Assembly: GCA_040220135.1 (NCBI GenBank)
Contig: JAVJTT010000013.1
Location: 372,001 to 436,000 of the forward strand
DNA: 64,000 bases
Reading direction: 5' to 3'
Origin: CAJXMH01 sp040220135
GTDB taxonomy: Bacteria; Bacteroidota; Bacteroidia; Flavobacteriales_E; Vicingaceae
Made by a program: the position numbers and the translations under genes. Positions within the stretch are counted from its first letter, which is position 1, and each line of letters opens with the position of its first letter. Below, in pieces: positions 40,533-48,961 of this stretch. Under the pieces are notes generated by a model. The model saw only the letters and a list, made by a program, of their open reading frames with translations, was not told where the DNA came from and ran no database searches.

Positions 40533-41579
40533 CTATTGATTGTTTTCTACTGCTTTTTCATACACTCTTCGCATTCCTTCACGAATGGAAATTTTGGGTT
40601 CCCAACCGAGATTTTCTTTTACCCAATCCATGTTGCAATAGCGAGAGTGAACCCCTACCGGTTTATCAAGTAAAGGCTTAATGGTTGGTTTGTAGCCAGC
40701 AAAATCTGTAAAAATGTCAATGATCTCTAAAAAGGTAGTCAATCGCCCTTGGCCAATGTTGATGGCAGTGCCATCAGTAATTTTCTCCATCGCCAATAAG
40801 GTGCAATCCAATACATCATCAATGTGAACAAAATCACGGCCTTGTTTTCCGCTGCCCCAAACTTCAAAAGGATTTTCTTTATTAGCCGCTCTGGCAGCGA
40901 TGGCGGGAATCGGGTAAGTTAAGTCTTGATCTTCGCCATAACCTGAGAAAGGACGGATACAAGTTACCGAAACTCCATAATATTTAGCGGCAATGTGTGC
41001 CAAGTACTCTCCGGTGAGTTTCGACCAACCATAGGTCATGTCTGGCTGTCCCATTTTAGCAAAGTCAATGTCACTTTCGCTCAAGGCGATGGCATTGGTG
41101 TCAGTTTGTAAGTCTACCGGGTAGGCAGCTGATGAGCTTGGATAAAGCACTCTCGCCGGCTTGTGCCGACAGATCCAATAAAAGAACTCAGCATCAATCG
41201 AAAGGTCTAAAGCCACCATCATAGGGTCACCGTCTATTTTTGCTCTTCCACCAACAATGGCGGCAAAATGAAAGACATCAGCAAATTTTTCAAAATCTAA
41301 GTTGAATTCTTCTTGAAAATAATTCTCATTTTGGCTTAACTGATGCAAAGTATTCCGAAAATCATCTTTGATAAAGACCAAACGCTCATCATCTCCATAG
41401 AAAGTGGCATTCTTTTCACTTCTCTTTTCTTCAACTCCTAGCCAAGTCTTGGGATCGGTTCCAACAGATAGATCATCGATGAAAATAATTCGATCGGAAC
41501 TATTAGCTCCGTAAAGGCGTTTCACCATATTTCTACCAACAAAACCACAACCTCCGGAGACTAAATGTGTTTTACTCAT
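40533..41579 (-). CDS. NAD-dependent nucleotide-sugar epimerase/dehydratase
   Basis: The 348-residue protein is an extended SDR. The nucleotide-binding motif is GGCGFVGRNMV, and the catalytic YxxxK is YGWSKLTGE near residue 180. SSSAAYP, PFSGYGEDQD and GRDFVHIDDVLDCTL also match. Candidates are a UDP-sugar 4-epimerase or dTDP-glucose dehydratase; the exact reaction cannot be assigned. First gene of an operon with the GT4 and possibly the 38.6-kb gene. It has a -7 box at 41631-41638. Confidence 0.92.
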   Translation of the reverse strand: MSKTHLVSGGCGFVGRNMVKRLYGANSSDRIIFIDDLSVGTDPKTWLGVEEKRSEKNATFYGDDERLVFIKDDFRNTLHQLSQNENYFQEEFNLDFEKFADVFHFAAIVGGRAKIDGDPMMVALDLSIDAEFFYWICRHKPARVLYPSSSAAYPVDLQTDTNAIALSESDIDFAKMGQPDMTYGWSKLTGEYLAHIAAKYYGVSVTCIRPFSGYGEDQDLTYPIPAIAARAANKENPFEVWGSGKQGRDFVHIDDVLDCTLLAMEKITDGTAINIGQGRLTTFLEIIDIFTDFAGYKPTIKPLLDKPVGVHSRYCNMDWVKENLGWEPKISIREGMRRVYEKAVENNQ

Positions 41580-41630
41580 GAATTCTAGCGCTTAAAATTT
41601 GTAATTTTTGAATAGGGCAACGAATTTCGT

Positions 41631-41638
41631 CAAAATTA
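41631..41638 (-). promoter_or_regulatory. -7 box (TAATTTTG, minus strand) for the epimerase-GT4 operon
   Basis: It matches TAnnTTTG, about 51 bases upstream of the epimerase start. Confidence 0.45.
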
Positions 41639-41673
41639 AAAGCTAAAACAACAAAGAACTGACTGAACTGAAT

Positions 41674-42222
41674 ATGGACTTGAAAGATTTGCAAATCGAT
41701 AAACAGTGGACACTCTTCTTGGACCGAGATGGCGTGATAAACCGAAAGCTAGAGGCTGATTATGTGAAATCAGTGGAAGAGTTTGAGTTTATTGAAGGAA
41801 GCAAAGAAGCCATTGCCAAAATGAACACTTTGTTTGGAAGAGCAGTTGTGGTGACCAATCAACAGGGAATTGGCAAAGGGTTAATGACAAAAGATGACCT
41901 TAAAAAGGTTCATCAGCATATGCAGGAAGAATTAGCAATAGTAGGGGGCATGCTTGATGAAGTTTATTTCTGCCCAGAACTAGCAGAATCGAATTCTATC
42001 TGTAGAAAGCCAAACACCGGCATGGCTGAAGAAGCAAGGAAAGACTTTCCTGAAATCGATTTTAAGAAATCCATCATGGTGGGAGATTCTTTAAGCGACA
42101 TGCAAATGGGAAAACGAGTGGGAATGATCACCGTTTTTGTTACGCCTAAGAAAGTGCGATTAAAAGAAGCGGATTATCAAGTCGAGTCATTGGCTGAATT
42201 ATGCAACTTAATTATCGCTTAG
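41674..42222 (+). CDS. HAD-IIIA phosphatase, GmhB-like
   Basis: The 182-residue protein has the DxD HAD nucleophile motif LFLDRDGVINRK (Asp17/Asp19), the VVVTNQQGIGKG second motif and VGDSLSDMQMGKR as the Mg-binding motif. The CRKPNTGM segment is the GmhB-type specificity loop, but the four Cys of the zinc-binding loop are not all present. Likely D-glycero-manno-heptose-1,7-bisphosphate phosphatase or histidinol-phosphatase-related. It overlaps the convergent lipid kinase by four bases. Confidence 0.88.
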   Translation: MDLKDLQIDKQWTLFLDRDGVINRKLEADYVKSVEEFEFIEGSKEAIAKMNTLFGRAVVVTNQQGIGKGLMTKDDLKKVHQHMQEELAIVGGMLDEVYFCPELAESNSICRKPNTGMAEEARKDFPEIDFKKSIMVGDSLSDMQMGKRVGMITVFVTPKKVRLKEADYQVESLAELCNLIIA

Positions 42223-43124
42223 TCTAGATAAGGACAATCTTCGTTACAGATTAATTCTAGTGTGCTCGGTTTAAGTTCGAGCTTTATCTCTGCGGTTTTA
42301 TTTTGTACTTCTCCGTCTATTTGCAGCAAGCTAGGTGGGTTTAGTTTCAATCTTGCCTGTGTGGTTTGAATCACTCGCTTTTCTTTTCCATTATCTTCTA
42401 AAAAACCTTCCCAGAAGCTGGCTAGGCTAGATTCAATGATCGTTTGTAGGTCGATTTCACGAAAGATAACCAACTCAAATTTCCCGTCGGCCGGATGGCT
42501 GATTCGGTTGAGGGCAATTCCGCTTCCAAAGCGTCTCGCATTGCAAATGGCAATCATTTGTGCAGAGCCGCTAAAGTTCTCGTTTTCTGTGTCAATTGAG
42601 TATTCAAAGGGCTCTTTGTTTTGAAGCTCTTTGAAAACATGTTTGGAATAAGCGGCATAACCCGAATCTTCGCTGCTTTCAAAAGAATGAATTAGCTTGG
42701 CATTGGCACCAATATCTCCAATGTGGTAGAGAAGGAGTTTGTCATTAATCAAGACTTGATCGATCTTAATTCTGTTGTTGCTACTCACGAGTTCAGTAAA
42801 GGCTTGTATTGGATTAGCCGGAATCCCCAAGTCAGTGGCCAAACCATTAGAAGTCCCCTGAGGGATAATTCCTATGGGTAGTTTGTGTGCAGCTATTAGC
42901 TTGGCAAACTGGGTAAAGGTGCCATCGCCTCCGGAAGTGAAAACGGCATCAAAAGTTTTATCTTGAAGGATTGCTTTCACTTGCTCTAAGTCATTTTCTC
43001 CATTGGTCCAATGAAGATGAAGTTGAATATCCTTTTCCTGACAATGCTTTTTAACTTGCTTTACAAAGTCTTCTTGTCCACCTTCTCCAGCAGTTGGATT
43101 TACAATCATCAAGAGTTGTTTCAT
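42219..43124 (-). CDS. Diacylglycerol/lipid kinase of the YegS type
   Basis: The 301-residue protein has the DAGK catalytic domain: LMIVNPTAGEGG at the start, and the GGDGT loop at 65-69 in VFTSGGDGTF, with GIIPQGTSNGLAT binding the substrate and nucleotide. The C-terminal domain (RFGSGIALNRISHPADGKFEL) is that of YegS/DgkB-like lipid kinases. It would make phosphatidic acid (or phosphorylate another lipid) at the cytoplasmic membrane. Its start overlaps by four bases the stop of the App1-type phosphatase gene, which has the opposite activity. Confidence 0.92.
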   Translation of the reverse strand: MKQLLMIVNPTAGEGGQEDFVKQVKKHCQEKDIQLHLHWTNGENDLEQVKAILQDKTFDAVFTSGGDGTFTQFAKLIAAHKLPIGIIPQGTSNGLATDLGIPANPIQAFTELVSSNNRIKIDQVLINDKLLLYHIGDIGANAKLIHSFESSEDSGYAAYSKHVFKELQNKEPFEYSIDTENENFSGSAQMIAICNARRFGSGIALNRISHPADGKFELVIFREIDLQTIIESSLASFWEGFLEDNGKEKRVIQTTQARLKLNPPSLLQIDGEVQNKTAEIKLELKPSTLELICNEDCPYLD

Positions 43125-44083
43125 ACTTGCTTTATTTTTTCAATGGCTTGCTCGGGTGATTGTTGATCATCAAAATAAATGGCTTCAACGCTCGATTTTT
43201 TTAGCTTTTGCCACATTTCTTCCTGCTTCTTACTGCGGTTGAAATTGGTTTGCCGAATAAAAACCATTAATATACGGTCTCTAAACTCTTCTATCACTTG
43301 AGTGTAAATTTCCATGTCTCTTTGGGTATCATCTCCTAAGAGGATAAACTTTTTTTCGGCTAAATTTTGAATGAGTTCTCTTAATTGTTTGAGCTTGTAA
43401 TCTTTGCCTTTATTGGGTTTATGAACTTGATTCCACCGCAAGTGTGGGCTAAGTAAAAGTGCCCCTTTGGGTAGTTGGTGATAATCAATAAAATCAGCAA
43501 TTACCTGATACAGGTTGCTTTCACTTTTAGATAGATAATGCACCCGCCAACGCAACTCTTTAAAAGCTTGCATCAGATGAAAGGTGTAGAGTATATTCTT
43601 TTTCTTTTGAGGGGCAAGAAAAAGAATATTGCGAATGCGCTTTAAGGCGGAAGCGGTATGAGAAACCAAAACTGTATCATCTAAATCGGAAATGACTTCT
43701 ACCTCGGTATTTGCTTTTGGAAAGAGCAGGGGATAGTCTTCGGAAAGTCCGAGCGGGTGGTCTTGATAGGAAAAGCTAAAGTCAGTGGGCAGCGGAAGAT
43801 CAATTATCTGACTAAAGTGCCCTTTGCCGTCGGTTTGTAGCTCTATGGTTTCTTGGCCAAGTTTTGCCTGAAATGTTACATTTTTAATGGGACTTCGAAA
43901 GTAAGAGCGCAGCACAAAGAGAAAGTGACTCCATTTACTTTTACCATTTTGTGGTATGCTTTTGCCCTTCAGTACGTTGCCGCTTACCCAGGTTTTACCT
44001 TGTAGTTCAATTAAGCTTAGGCGACTTAAATAGGCTTTTTGTGGCATTGAGCTAAAGGTAAGGAATTGCCTTCGCAAATACAT
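43121..44083 (-). CDS. App1-type phosphatidate phosphatase (DUF2183)
   Basis: The 320-residue protein has the haloacid-dehalogenase-like App1 domain with the catalytic DxDxT variant Asp133-Leu-Asp135-Asp136-Thr137 in ISDLDDTVLVS, a short-chain HYLSKSESNL segment, and GDDTQRDMEIY as the metal loop. Yeast App1 dephosphorylates phosphatidate. The N-terminal ~120 residues are a separate beta-rich domain. ATG 44083 sits in an 11-bp hairpin loop; an ATG at 44047 (PQKAYLSRL) is a possible later start. Overlap with the lipid kinase suggests control of the phosphatidate/diacylglycerol balance. Confidence 0.85.
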   Translation of the reverse strand: MYLRRQFLTFSSMPQKAYLSRLSLIELQGKTWVSGNVLKGKSIPQNGKSKWSHFLFVLRSYFRSPIKNVTFQAKLGQETIELQTDGKGHFSQIIDLPLPTDFSFSYQDHPLGLSEDYPLLFPKANTEVEVISDLDDTVLVSHTASALKRIRNILFLAPQKKKNILYTFHLMQAFKELRWRVHYLSKSESNLYQVIADFIDYHQLPKGALLLSPHLRWNQVHKPNKGKDYKLKQLRELIQNLAEKKFILLGDDTQRDMEIYTQVIEEFRDRILMVFIRQTNFNRSKKQEEMWQKLKKSSVEAIYFDDQQSPEQAIEKIKQV

Positions 44084-44110
44084 TTAACTAAAAGCTTTAC
44101 GAAGGCAATT
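44064..44110 (-). promoter_or_regulatory. Hairpin around the App1 start codon
   Basis: AATTGCCTTCG (44064-44074) and CGAAGGCAATT (44100-44110) are perfect 11-bp complements. The start codon (44081-44083) and the region before it lie in the 25-base loop. A second pair, AGCTTTAC (44093-44100) and GTAAAGCT (44131-44138), competes for the same bases. Confidence 0.5.
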
Positions 44111-44136
44111 TTACAATTTAAGAAAAACGTGTAAAG

Positions 44137-44322
44137 CTATTCCGGTACTCCCAGCCGTTTTAAAATTATGGCCATTAAACACCAATTGGTGAAGGAATAT
44201 TGAAATAGGTTGGCCCCTACAAAGGCGGTGAACCACAGCCAATTTATATTTACTGTTACGGCCAAGATCACACTGATCAGAATAAAGGCTCCTGCAATTC
44301 CATTAACAACTTTTGCTCTCAT
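44137..44322 (-). CDS. DUF2892 (YgaP-type) small membrane protein
   Basis: The 61-residue protein has two membrane helices (NGIAGAFILISVILAVTVNIN and WFTAFVGANLFQYSF), then a NWCLMAIILKRLG tail. This matches DUF2892, often fused to or next to rhodanese domains in envelope-stress operons. Here it is the last gene of the RND efflux operon, 11 bases after the preceding gene. Function unknown. Confidence 0.82.
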   Translation of the reverse strand: MRAKVVNGIAGAFILISVILAVTVNINWLWFTAFVGANLFQYSFTNWCLMAIILKRLGVPE

Positions 44323-44333
44323 GTTTATTGATT

Positions 44334-44639
44334 TTAATTTGTTCGTTCTACACCCATTACACTCAAGTGAATCTTTGATTTGCTTTGGGCTTCTTCATTG
44401 ATTTTGTTTACTGCTTCAAATACTTTCTCTATTTGCTCTGTAGGCAATAAGGCGAAGTAGAGAATAGATTGATAGTTCTGCACATCTCCACCAAACCAAT
44501 TGTCTTCTAAATTTGGGTCTTGATGATTCACATGACCTAATACATTGGTAGAGGAGAAGGCGTGTATGTTACTTTCTTTCAAAATGCGCACGATCATCTC
44601 TTGGTAAGATTGCACGGCGGTTATCACTAACATTTTCAT
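44334..44639 (-). CDS. Small P-II/DUF3240-like protein of RND operons
   Basis: The 101-residue protein has an alternating pattern KMLVITAVQSYQEMIVRILKESNIHAF, then NWFGGDVQNYQSILYFALLPTEQIEKVFEAVNKI, ending SKIHLSVMGVERTN. This fits a ferredoxin-like P-II/DUF3240 fold, whose members accompany CusA-like pumps and may respond to a substrate. The nucleotide-binding T-loop of true P-II proteins is absent. The gene starts four bases after the RND permease stop, implying a role tied to the pump. No experimental role known. Confidence 0.65.
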   Translation of the reverse strand: MKMLVITAVQSYQEMIVRILKESNIHAFSSTNVLGHVNHQDPNLEDNWFGGDVQNYQSILYFALLPTEQIEKVFEAVNKINEEAQSKSKIHLSVMGVERTN

Positions 44640-44643
44640 AATT

Positions 44644-47600
44644 CTAACTTTTAGATTTTTCCCATTTCTTGCGCTCAGTGATGTAATAGATCAAAGGCAC
44701 AACCAAAAGGGTTAATATGGTGGATACAATGGCTCCGGCCACTAAAGAGATGGCTAAGCCTTGAAAAATGGGGTCAAAGAGTATGATACTCGCCCCAATC
44801 ACTACGGCACCTGTGGTGAGTAGTATAGGAGTGGTTCTTACTGCTCCGGCATCAATAATAGCTTGTTTTAACTCAGCTCCTTCTTTTAATCGTATTTCAA
44901 TAAAGTCAATTAGTAGTACCGAGTTCCTTACCATTACTCCGGCTAAGGCGATCATACCGATGAATGAAGTGGCTGTAAAGAAAGCTCCAAGCATCCAGTG
45001 GCCTAGAATAATACCGATCAAGGAAAGCGGAATGGCAATCATCATTACAATCGGTGTTTTGAAATTTTGGAACCAACCGACAATCAACATGTAGATTACA
45101 ATAATCACCACTAAGAAAGCCGCTCCTAAGTCTCTAAATACTTCAAGCGTAATCTGCCATTCACCGTCCCATTTTACGGTAAAGTTTTGGTCGCTTTCAA
45201 TCTGACCCATGTACAATTCATTCACTTCATACCCTTTGGGTAAATCCATGGCTTTTAGTTTTTCTTCCATGCCTAAAATGGCATAAGCAGGACTTTCTAG
45301 ACCTCCTGCCATATCGGCTAAGACATACACCACGGGGTTTTGATCCTTGCGGTAAATGGTTTTAGCCGCCTCTTTTTCTTGCACCTGAACCAAATTAGAA
45401 ACAGGCACACTTTCACCTCTCTGATTGACAATTTTTAGCTGTTTCAATTGGTCCACACTGCTTTTCTCACCTTCCGCTAAAGCCATCACTATCCCAACTT
45501 GGTCATGAGAACTTTCATCATAGAGATTTGATATGGGCATTTCTCTTAATAAGTAAGTAAGGTTTCCTACTAACTGAGCCGGAGCTACGCCATTTAGCAT
45601 ACTTCGTTCTCGGTCAATTTCTAAGGTCGCTTCCTTTTGGGCATCTTCCACCATCCAGTCGACATCAACCACATCGTCGGTATTGGCTAAAATGTCTTTT
45701 ACCTGTTTCGCCACTGCAATCTGTTGGTCATAATCTGGCCCATAGATTTCGGCCACCAAAGTGGAAAGCACCGGAGGTCCCGGAGGAACTTCCACCAATT
45801 TGATGTTAGCTCCATAGCGAGCGCCAATTTCTTGCACTTTGGCTCTTACTCTTTTCGCAATGTCATGACTCTGATCTTCGCGCTCACCTTTTGGCAAAAG
45901 ATTCACCTGAATGTCGGCCACATTGTTGCCGCTTCTTAAGTCATAGTGACGCACTAAACCGTTAAAGGTAATAGGGGCAGAGGTGCCCACATAGTTTTGA
46001 TAATTCACTACTTCCGGTACAGATGAAAGGTAATTCGCCACCTCTTTGGTGACTACTGCCGTTCTTTCTAGACTCGTTCCTTCTGGCATATCAATTACCA
46101 CTTGGAACTCATTCTTATTATCAAAGGGCAACATTTTTACTGCCACTGAATTGGTGTAGAACAGAATCATGCTTCCCAATAAAAACACTACCGTTCCTAG
46201 CAAAACAAAGTTTCTTTTTCCCCGATTTTCCAGTAGCGGTTGCTCGATTTTCTTGTACCATTTGTAGATAAAACCACTTTCGTGACCTTCGGCTTCTTTT
46301 TCTTCTTGTTTGTCCTTCTCGCGAAGCAAATGATAACCTAAATAGGGTGTAACGGTTAAGGCCACAAAAAGAGATAGCATCATGGCAATAGAAGCACCGA
46401 TAGGCATGGGACTCATATAAGGCCCCATCATACCTGATACAAAGGCCATGGGTAAAATAGCTGCAATCACGGTGAAAGTCGCTAGTATGGTGGGGTTTCC
46501 TACTTCGTTAATGGCATAAATGGCAGCTTGTTTAAAAGGCAAGCGTTTCATTTTAAAATGCCGGTGCATGTTTTCTGCAATGATGATACTGTCGTCGACC
46601 ACAATACCGACCACAAAAACCAAAGCAAATAAGGTAATGCGGTTTAGGGTGTAATCCAACATGTAATAGCTGAACAAGGTTAAAGCAAAGGTGAGGGGCA
46701 CTGAAAAGAAAACCACTAAACCACCACGCCAACCCATGGCTAGCATGACCAAAACAGTTACTGCAATAATTGCCACGGCAAGGTGAAGCAAGAGCTCGCT
46801 TACCTTGTGCGAAGCGGTATCACCATAGTTTCGGCTAACTTCTACCTGAACATCATTGGGAATTAGAGTTTTATCCAAGTCTTCTACTTTGGCCAAGATC
46901 TCTTCGGCAATTCGCATGGCATCTGCTCCGGCTACTTTTGAAACCGATACCGTTACTGCATGATACTCCCCAGGAAATTGAGCATGCTTTTCGTGCTTTT
47001 CTCCGAAACCAAAACTGACATAATTTAGTGGCATCTCCGGACCATCGGTAACTTCGGCTACTTGATGCAAGTAAACCGGCATGTTTTGATTTACACCCAC
47101 CACCAGGTTTTCAACATCTTCTTTGGTTTTTAAAAACTCTCCAGTAGTGAGTAAAATACTTTCATCCTGACTGATAAATTCCCCCGACTGCGAACTTTCG
47201 TTGCTAGCTTTGATCATTTGCATGATCTTAAGCGGGTCGATCTTGTTTTCGGCGAGCTTGTCTTTGTCTAAAGTCAAACGTACTTCTCGACTGCGCCCAC
47301 CAATTACATCGGTAATGGAAACATCCGGCACTCTTTCAATTTCAGTGCTTAATTCTTCCGCGATTTGTCTCAGTTGAAAGTCGTTGTAATTTTCGCTCCA
47401 AAGGGTTAATCCCAACATGGGTACATCATTGATCGAACGGGTTTTGATCATGGGTTTCATGGCCCTTTCGGGAAGCAAATGTTGGTGTTTGATCAACTCG
47501 TCGTAAAGCTTTACATAAGAGCGCTCAATATCCTGACCTACTTTAAATTGAACAATGATCATGGCGCCACCATTTCGCGACATGGAGTGAATGTGATCTA

Positions 47601-47844
47601 CCCCTTTGATGTTGGCAATGGCTTTTTCTAATGGAGCTGTAATTCGAGCTTCCACCTCTGAGGGGGAAGCACCCGGATAGCCGATCATTAAGTCGGCCAT
47701 GGGTACATTAATTTGTGGCTCTTCTTCTCTTGGAATTAATGTTGAGCTGTAGAGTCCAATCACCATCAAGGCAATCATCAATAAGATGGTCAGCTTGGAG
47801 TTGATGAAGAAGCCCGCTATTTTTCCTGATATTCCTTCTTGCAT
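44644..47844 (-). CDS. RND efflux permease (AcrB/CzcA superfamily)
   Basis: The 1066-residue protein has the RND duplicate layout: helix 1 at ~16-34, two large periplasmic porter regions, and ~12 membrane helices. TM4 carries the acidic pair in VGIVVDDSIIIAEN, required for proton use, and TM10 has GVMVRNSVLLIDF. A CusA-type Met triad was not checked. It exports drugs or metals; TM4 Asp-Asp argues for drug/proton type. The operon order tolC-mfp-rnd then two small genes is tight. Confidence 0.93.
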   Translation of the reverse strand: MQEGISGKIAGFFINSKLTILLMIALMVIGLYSSTLIPREEEPQINVPMADLMIGYPGASPSEVEARITAPLEKAIANIKGVDHIHSMSRNGGAMIIVQFKVGQDIERSYVKLYDELIKHQHLLPERAMKPMIKTRSINDVPMLGLTLWSENYNDFQLRQIAEELSTEIERVPDVSITDVIGGRSREVRLTLDKDKLAENKIDPLKIMQMIKASNESSQSGEFISQDESILLTTGEFLKTKEDVENLVVGVNQNMPVYLHQVAEVTDGPEMPLNYVSFGFGEKHEKHAQFPGEYHAVTVSVSKVAGADAMRIAEEILAKVEDLDKTLIPNDVQVEVSRNYGDTASHKVSELLLHLAVAIIAVTVLVMLAMGWRGGLVVFFSVPLTFALTLFSYYMLDYTLNRITLFALVFVVGIVVDDSIIIAENMHRHFKMKRLPFKQAAIYAINEVGNPTILATFTVIAAILPMAFVSGMMGPYMSPMPIGASIAMMLSLFVALTVTPYLGYHLLREKDKQEEKEAEGHESGFIYKWYKKIEQPLLENRGKRNFVLLGTVVFLLGSMILFYTNSVAVKMLPFDNKNEFQVVIDMPEGTSLERTAVVTKEVANYLSSVPEVVNYQNYVGTSAPITFNGLVRHYDLRSGNNVADIQVNLLPKGEREDQSHDIAKRVRAKVQEIGARYGANIKLVEVPPGPPVLSTLVAEIYGPDYDQQIAVAKQVKDILANTDDVVDVDWMVEDAQKEATLEIDRERSMLNGVAPAQLVGNLTYLLREMPISNLYDESSHDQVGIVMALAEGEKSSVDQLKQLKIVNQRGESVPVSNLVQVQEKEAAKTIYRKDQNPVVYVLADMAGGLESPAYAILGMEEKLKAMDLPKGYEVNELYMGQIESDQNFTVKWDGEWQITLEVFRDLGAAFLVVIIVIYMLIVGWFQNFKTPIVMMIAIPLSLIGIILGHWMLGAFFTATSFIGMIALAGVMVRNSVLLIDFIEIRLKEGAELKQAIIDAGAVRTTPILLTTGAVVIGASIILFDPIFQGLAISLVAGAIVSTILTLLVVPLIYYITERKKWEKSKS

Positions 47845-47874
47845 AAGGCTATAATTTTAATTCGTTAATACTGA

Positions 47875-48957
47875 TTAATAGCTGATGGTGGCTCCGTTGT
47901 AAAGCTTTCCTTCAGCGAAAGTGATGATTTTTTCACCTGGCTTTAAGCCTGAGAGAACCCTTACTTGATCGGCAGTTTCATGCCCCAAACGCAACCAACG
48001 CAGTATGGCTTTTCCTTCTTTAGAAGGAGAGTAAACGCCTTTTAATTGACCGTTTTTAACTAGAGCAGATTTGGGAATAGAAACGCTTGCACCTTCCACT
48101 GTAGCGCTATCTGTTACAATTTTAGCCTGAATGAACATGCCCGGCAAAGCGCCCGGCTTATTGCTTTCAACTTGCAGTTTGACGATATACTGACCGCCGG
48201 TGTTCTTGGAAGAAGGACTCACTTCTCGAACTGTTCCACTTAAATAGTCATCAGAAGACTTTAGATGCAATTGGGCACTTTGTCCAACCTTTAGCTGTTG
48301 AATATCTGATTCGGAAACCATTACCACAGCTTCTAATTGGTCTAAACCTTCAATACTCACCAAAGGGTGACCGGGGGCGGCAATGTCGCCGGTTTTTACA
48401 AAAACGTTTGCTACATTTCCATCGAAGGGGGCGCGAATGTTCAAGAACTCAAATTGAGCTTCAATTTCATTTTTCATGCTTTCAGCTGCATCTAAACCGG
48501 CTTTCATCATCTCAAAGCGATTTTGCATGTTCTCTAATTCCTTTTGTGAAGCACTTCCTTTTGCTTTCAAGTTTTCAAAGCGCTTTAGGTCCTTTTCGGC
48601 ATTGTTAAAAGCCGTTTGTGCTTGTACAATATTTGCTTCAACTTGGGCTTTTTTGGCTGAAAGGTCAGCGCTGCTGATACTTAGAAGTAGTTCTCCTTTT
48701 TTCACACTTTGCCCACTTTCTACTTTTACACTTTTAACGTTTCCCATCATTCGGGTACTTAAGTTGGCACTTTGAACGGCTTGCAGTTTGCCACTAGCTT
48801 GCACACTAGCTTGGTCTGCAGAGGCTGTTACCGTCATAACTTTTACCGGCACGGCAGTATGGTTTGTGGAAATGGTGTTTTCTTTTTCTCCTGTAGAGCA
48901 GGCAAATAGAGTAGTGGCTGCTGCAAATAGGGCTAAATATGTTTTGATCTCTTTCAT
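47875..48957 (-). CDS. RND membrane fusion (adaptor) protein
   Basis: The 360-residue protein has a lipobox (LAAATTLFACSTGEKEN, Cys20), so it is anchored to the inner membrane. The lipoyl/barrel-sandwich halves read ANLSTRMMGNVKSVKVESGQ and FLNIRAPFDGNVANVFVK, with a coiled-coil hairpin between (VQAQTAFNNAEKDLKRFEN). The beta-barrel and membrane-proximal domains end in KPGEKIITFAEG. It links the permease to the TolC channel. It lies five bases after the TolC gene and 30 before the permease. Confidence 0.92.
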   Translation of the reverse strand: MKEIKTYLALFAAATTLFACSTGEKENTISTNHTAVPVKVMTVTASADQASVQASGKLQAVQSANLSTRMMGNVKSVKVESGQSVKKGELLLSISSADLSAKKAQVEANIVQAQTAFNNAEKDLKRFENLKAKGSASQKELENMQNRFEMMKAGLDAAESMKNEIEAQFEFLNIRAPFDGNVANVFVKTGDIAAPGHPLVSIEGLDQLEAVVMVSESDIQQLKVGQSAQLHLKSSDDYLSGTVREVSPSSKNTGGQYIVKLQVESNKPGALPGMFIQAKIVTDSATVEGASVSIPKSALVKNGQLKGVYSPSKEGKAILRWLRLGHETADQVRVLSGLKPGEKIITFAEGKLYNGATISY

Positions 48958-48961
48958 CTTC

